Assembly: GCA_030620935.1 (NCBI GenBank)
Contig: JAUXIP010000161.1
Span: forward strand, 1-5,619
Length of the DNA: 5,619 bases
Source of the DNA: Deltaproteobacteria bacterium
GTDB taxonomy: Bacteria; Desulfobacterota_B; Binatia; UBA9968
Direction of reading: 5' to 3'
Shown here: piece after piece, positions 4,935-5,619 of the stretch
Numbering within the stretch: the first letter of the stretch is position 1
Layout: each line of letters opens with the position of its first letter
The notes under the pieces: generated by a model
The model's input: only the letters and a program-made list of their open reading frames with translations
Told to the model about the DNA's origin: nothing
The model's database searches: none
Translations under genes and position numbers: made by a program

Positions 4935-5267
4935 CTATTTGCCTTCCGGCCGCATAGAGTCGGGAAAATATCTCGAGGGGGCCCAAACGTTTGCAGTGAA
5001 ACTACGGCAACCCAGAATGCGCAACTCGCGCATAATCCGAGTATAATCCTGCGAATCGATGAAATCGCGCCATGCATCCAACGTCTCAAATTCGATCGTG
5101 ATGGCGACCTGCGGCGTCACTTCGAGCGGATTGCGAAAATTCCTGATCTCGATGACTCCCCTATGTGACAGCGTGGTCGGTAGCCAATCGTTTTTTGCCT
5201 TATTCGCATAGATCGTCAGATTTGCCTTCTGATCGGGAAGGTCCCACTGAATAACATAGAGCACCAT
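4935..5267 (-). CDS. Small protein, probable dimeric alpha/beta-barrel (ABM/EthD-like), function unknown
   Basis: 110 residues not matched to a named family with confidence. The pattern suggests a ferredoxin-like alpha+beta barrel fold: strand MVLYVIQWDL (1-10), helix 13-35 (ending LPTTLSHRG), strand GVIEIRNFRN (37-46), strand QVAITIEFE (53-61), helix AWRDFIDSQDYTRIMRELRI (65-84), strand RSFTANVWA (88-96). Monooxygenases of the ABM group, EthD-like and NIPSNAP-like proteins share this layout and usually act as dimers. No cysteine pair or metal-site cluster is visible. Its ATG overlaps the stop of the upstream SDR-like gene (TAATG), and an AAGGGGG site lies 8 nt upstream inside that gene, so the two are translated together. 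It ends 48 bp from the convergent LVIVD gene, with no clear terminator between them. Confidence 0.75.
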   Translation of the reverse strand: MVLYVIQWDLPDQKANLTIYANKAKNDWLPTTLSHRGVIEIRNFRNPLEVTPQVAITIEFETLDAWRDFIDSQDYTRIMRELRILGCRSFTANVWAPSRYFPDSMRPEGK

Positions 5268-5619
5268 TATTGAATCCCCCTTACCAGGCCACCATCGATT
5301 TGAATGGTGGTTCCCGTGATATAACCCGCCCGTTCAGAGCCAAGAAAAACGACCAGATCGGCCACCTCTTCGGAAGTGCCGTAGCGGCCCAAAGGAACCT
5401 CGGCCTCCATTTGCTTGCTGATTTCCTCCACCGGGCGCTTCAAGCGCTCGGCACGCGCCAAGTTCAGCTTTCGCGCCCGCTCCGTGTCGATCCTCCCGGG
5501 ACAGATATTGTTGATCAGGATCTTGTCTTTGGCGAGCTCGCGCGACAGCGTCTTGGCCAGACCGATCACACTGCTACGAATCGCGTTCGAGAGCACCAGT
5601 CCGACAATCGGCTCTTTGA
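5267..5619 (-). CDS. SDR-like protein with degenerate active site, N-terminus cut by window edge
   Basis: The 116 C-terminal residues belong to a short-chain dehydrogenase fold: VIGLAKTLSRELA after the active-site helix, NNICPGRIDTER, the GRYGTSEEVADLVVFL segment, and the ending GYITGTTIQIDGG. At the place of the catalytic YxxxK, the sequence reads SNAIR (directly before SSVIGLAK), so Tyr is replaced by Ser and Lys by Arg. This matches an atypical beta-ketoacyl-ACP-reductase-like group that lacks the catalytic residues. The cofactor-binding half lies beyond the window. The frame runs open to the edge, so an internal GTG at 5596 is not a real start. Its stop overlaps the start of the 110-residue protein by one base. 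Either a non-catalytic binding role or another chemistry is possible. Confidence 0.88.
   Translation of the reverse strand, partial: KEPIVGLVLSNAIRSSVIGLAKTLSRELAKDKILINNICPGRIDTERARKLNLARAERLKRPVEEISKQMEAEVPLGRYGTSEEVADLVVFLGSERAGYITGTTIQIDGGLVRGIQ
5276..5282 (-). promoter_or_regulatory. Ribosome binding site of the 110-residue protein, inside the SDR-like gene
   Basis: Minus strand reads AAGGGGG, 8 nt before the ATG at 5267-5265 and within the last codons of the SDR-like gene. It supports the start and independent re-initiation after the TAATG overlap. Confidence 0.6.

Noticed and set aside
4871..5168. Open frames on both strands around the convergent gene ends (4871-5089 minus, 4893-5168 plus)
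   Set aside because: Both overlap the 110-residue protein, which has a good ribosome site, a stop/start overlap with its neighbour and a sensible strand/helix pattern.

Overview
The window comes from a bacterium of moderate-to-high GC content. Genes are close-packed, Shine-Dalgarno sites are visible and operons are short. The gene families present (SDR oxidoreductases, a haem-oxygenase-fold protein, NUDIX, cupin, endonuclease III, LVIVD propeller) suggest an environmental chromosome of a metabolically versatile lineage. They do not identify a phylum, and I see no phage, plasmid or transposase gene.

Layout. (1) 1-1385, minus strand: a two-gene operon of a TenA/PqqC-like haem-oxygenase-fold protein (probable non-haem di-iron enzyme) followed by an SDR that runs off the left edge. 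A good sigma70-like promoter and a 14-bp palindrome lie just upstream. (2) 1386-1767: a gap without a gene, mostly filled by 244 bp (1487-1730) with imperfect terminal inverted repeats and a 9-bp direct repeat on each side. This looks like a non-autonomous insertion (MITE) containing a nested hairpin. (3) 1768-2782, minus strand: a NUDIX CoA pyrophosphatase overlapping a small cupin that carries a hydrophobic N-terminus. (4) 2783-2992: a divergent intergenic region packed with three consecutive perfect hairpins, including a 30-bp perfect palindrome. (5) 2993-4886, plus strand: endonuclease III (nth) and, 7 nt later, a histidine-rich LVIVD beta-propeller protein. (6) 4935-5619, minus strand: an SDR-like protein with a degenerate active site, running off the right edge, and a 110-residue probable alpha/beta-barrel protein joined to it by a TAATG stop/start overlap.

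How they may work together. The two minus-strand SDR clusters look like small oxidative or catabolic operons, each an SDR beside a small partner protein. NUDIX CoA pyrophosphatase and Nth are housekeeping (nucleotide clean-up and base-excision repair) and are transcribed divergently. The less ordinary content is the MITE-like element placed immediately upstream of an operon promoter, the hairpin trio between nudix and nth, the probable di-iron enzyme of unknown substrate, and the histidine-rich propeller coupled to nth. I found no clearly new multi-gene system.
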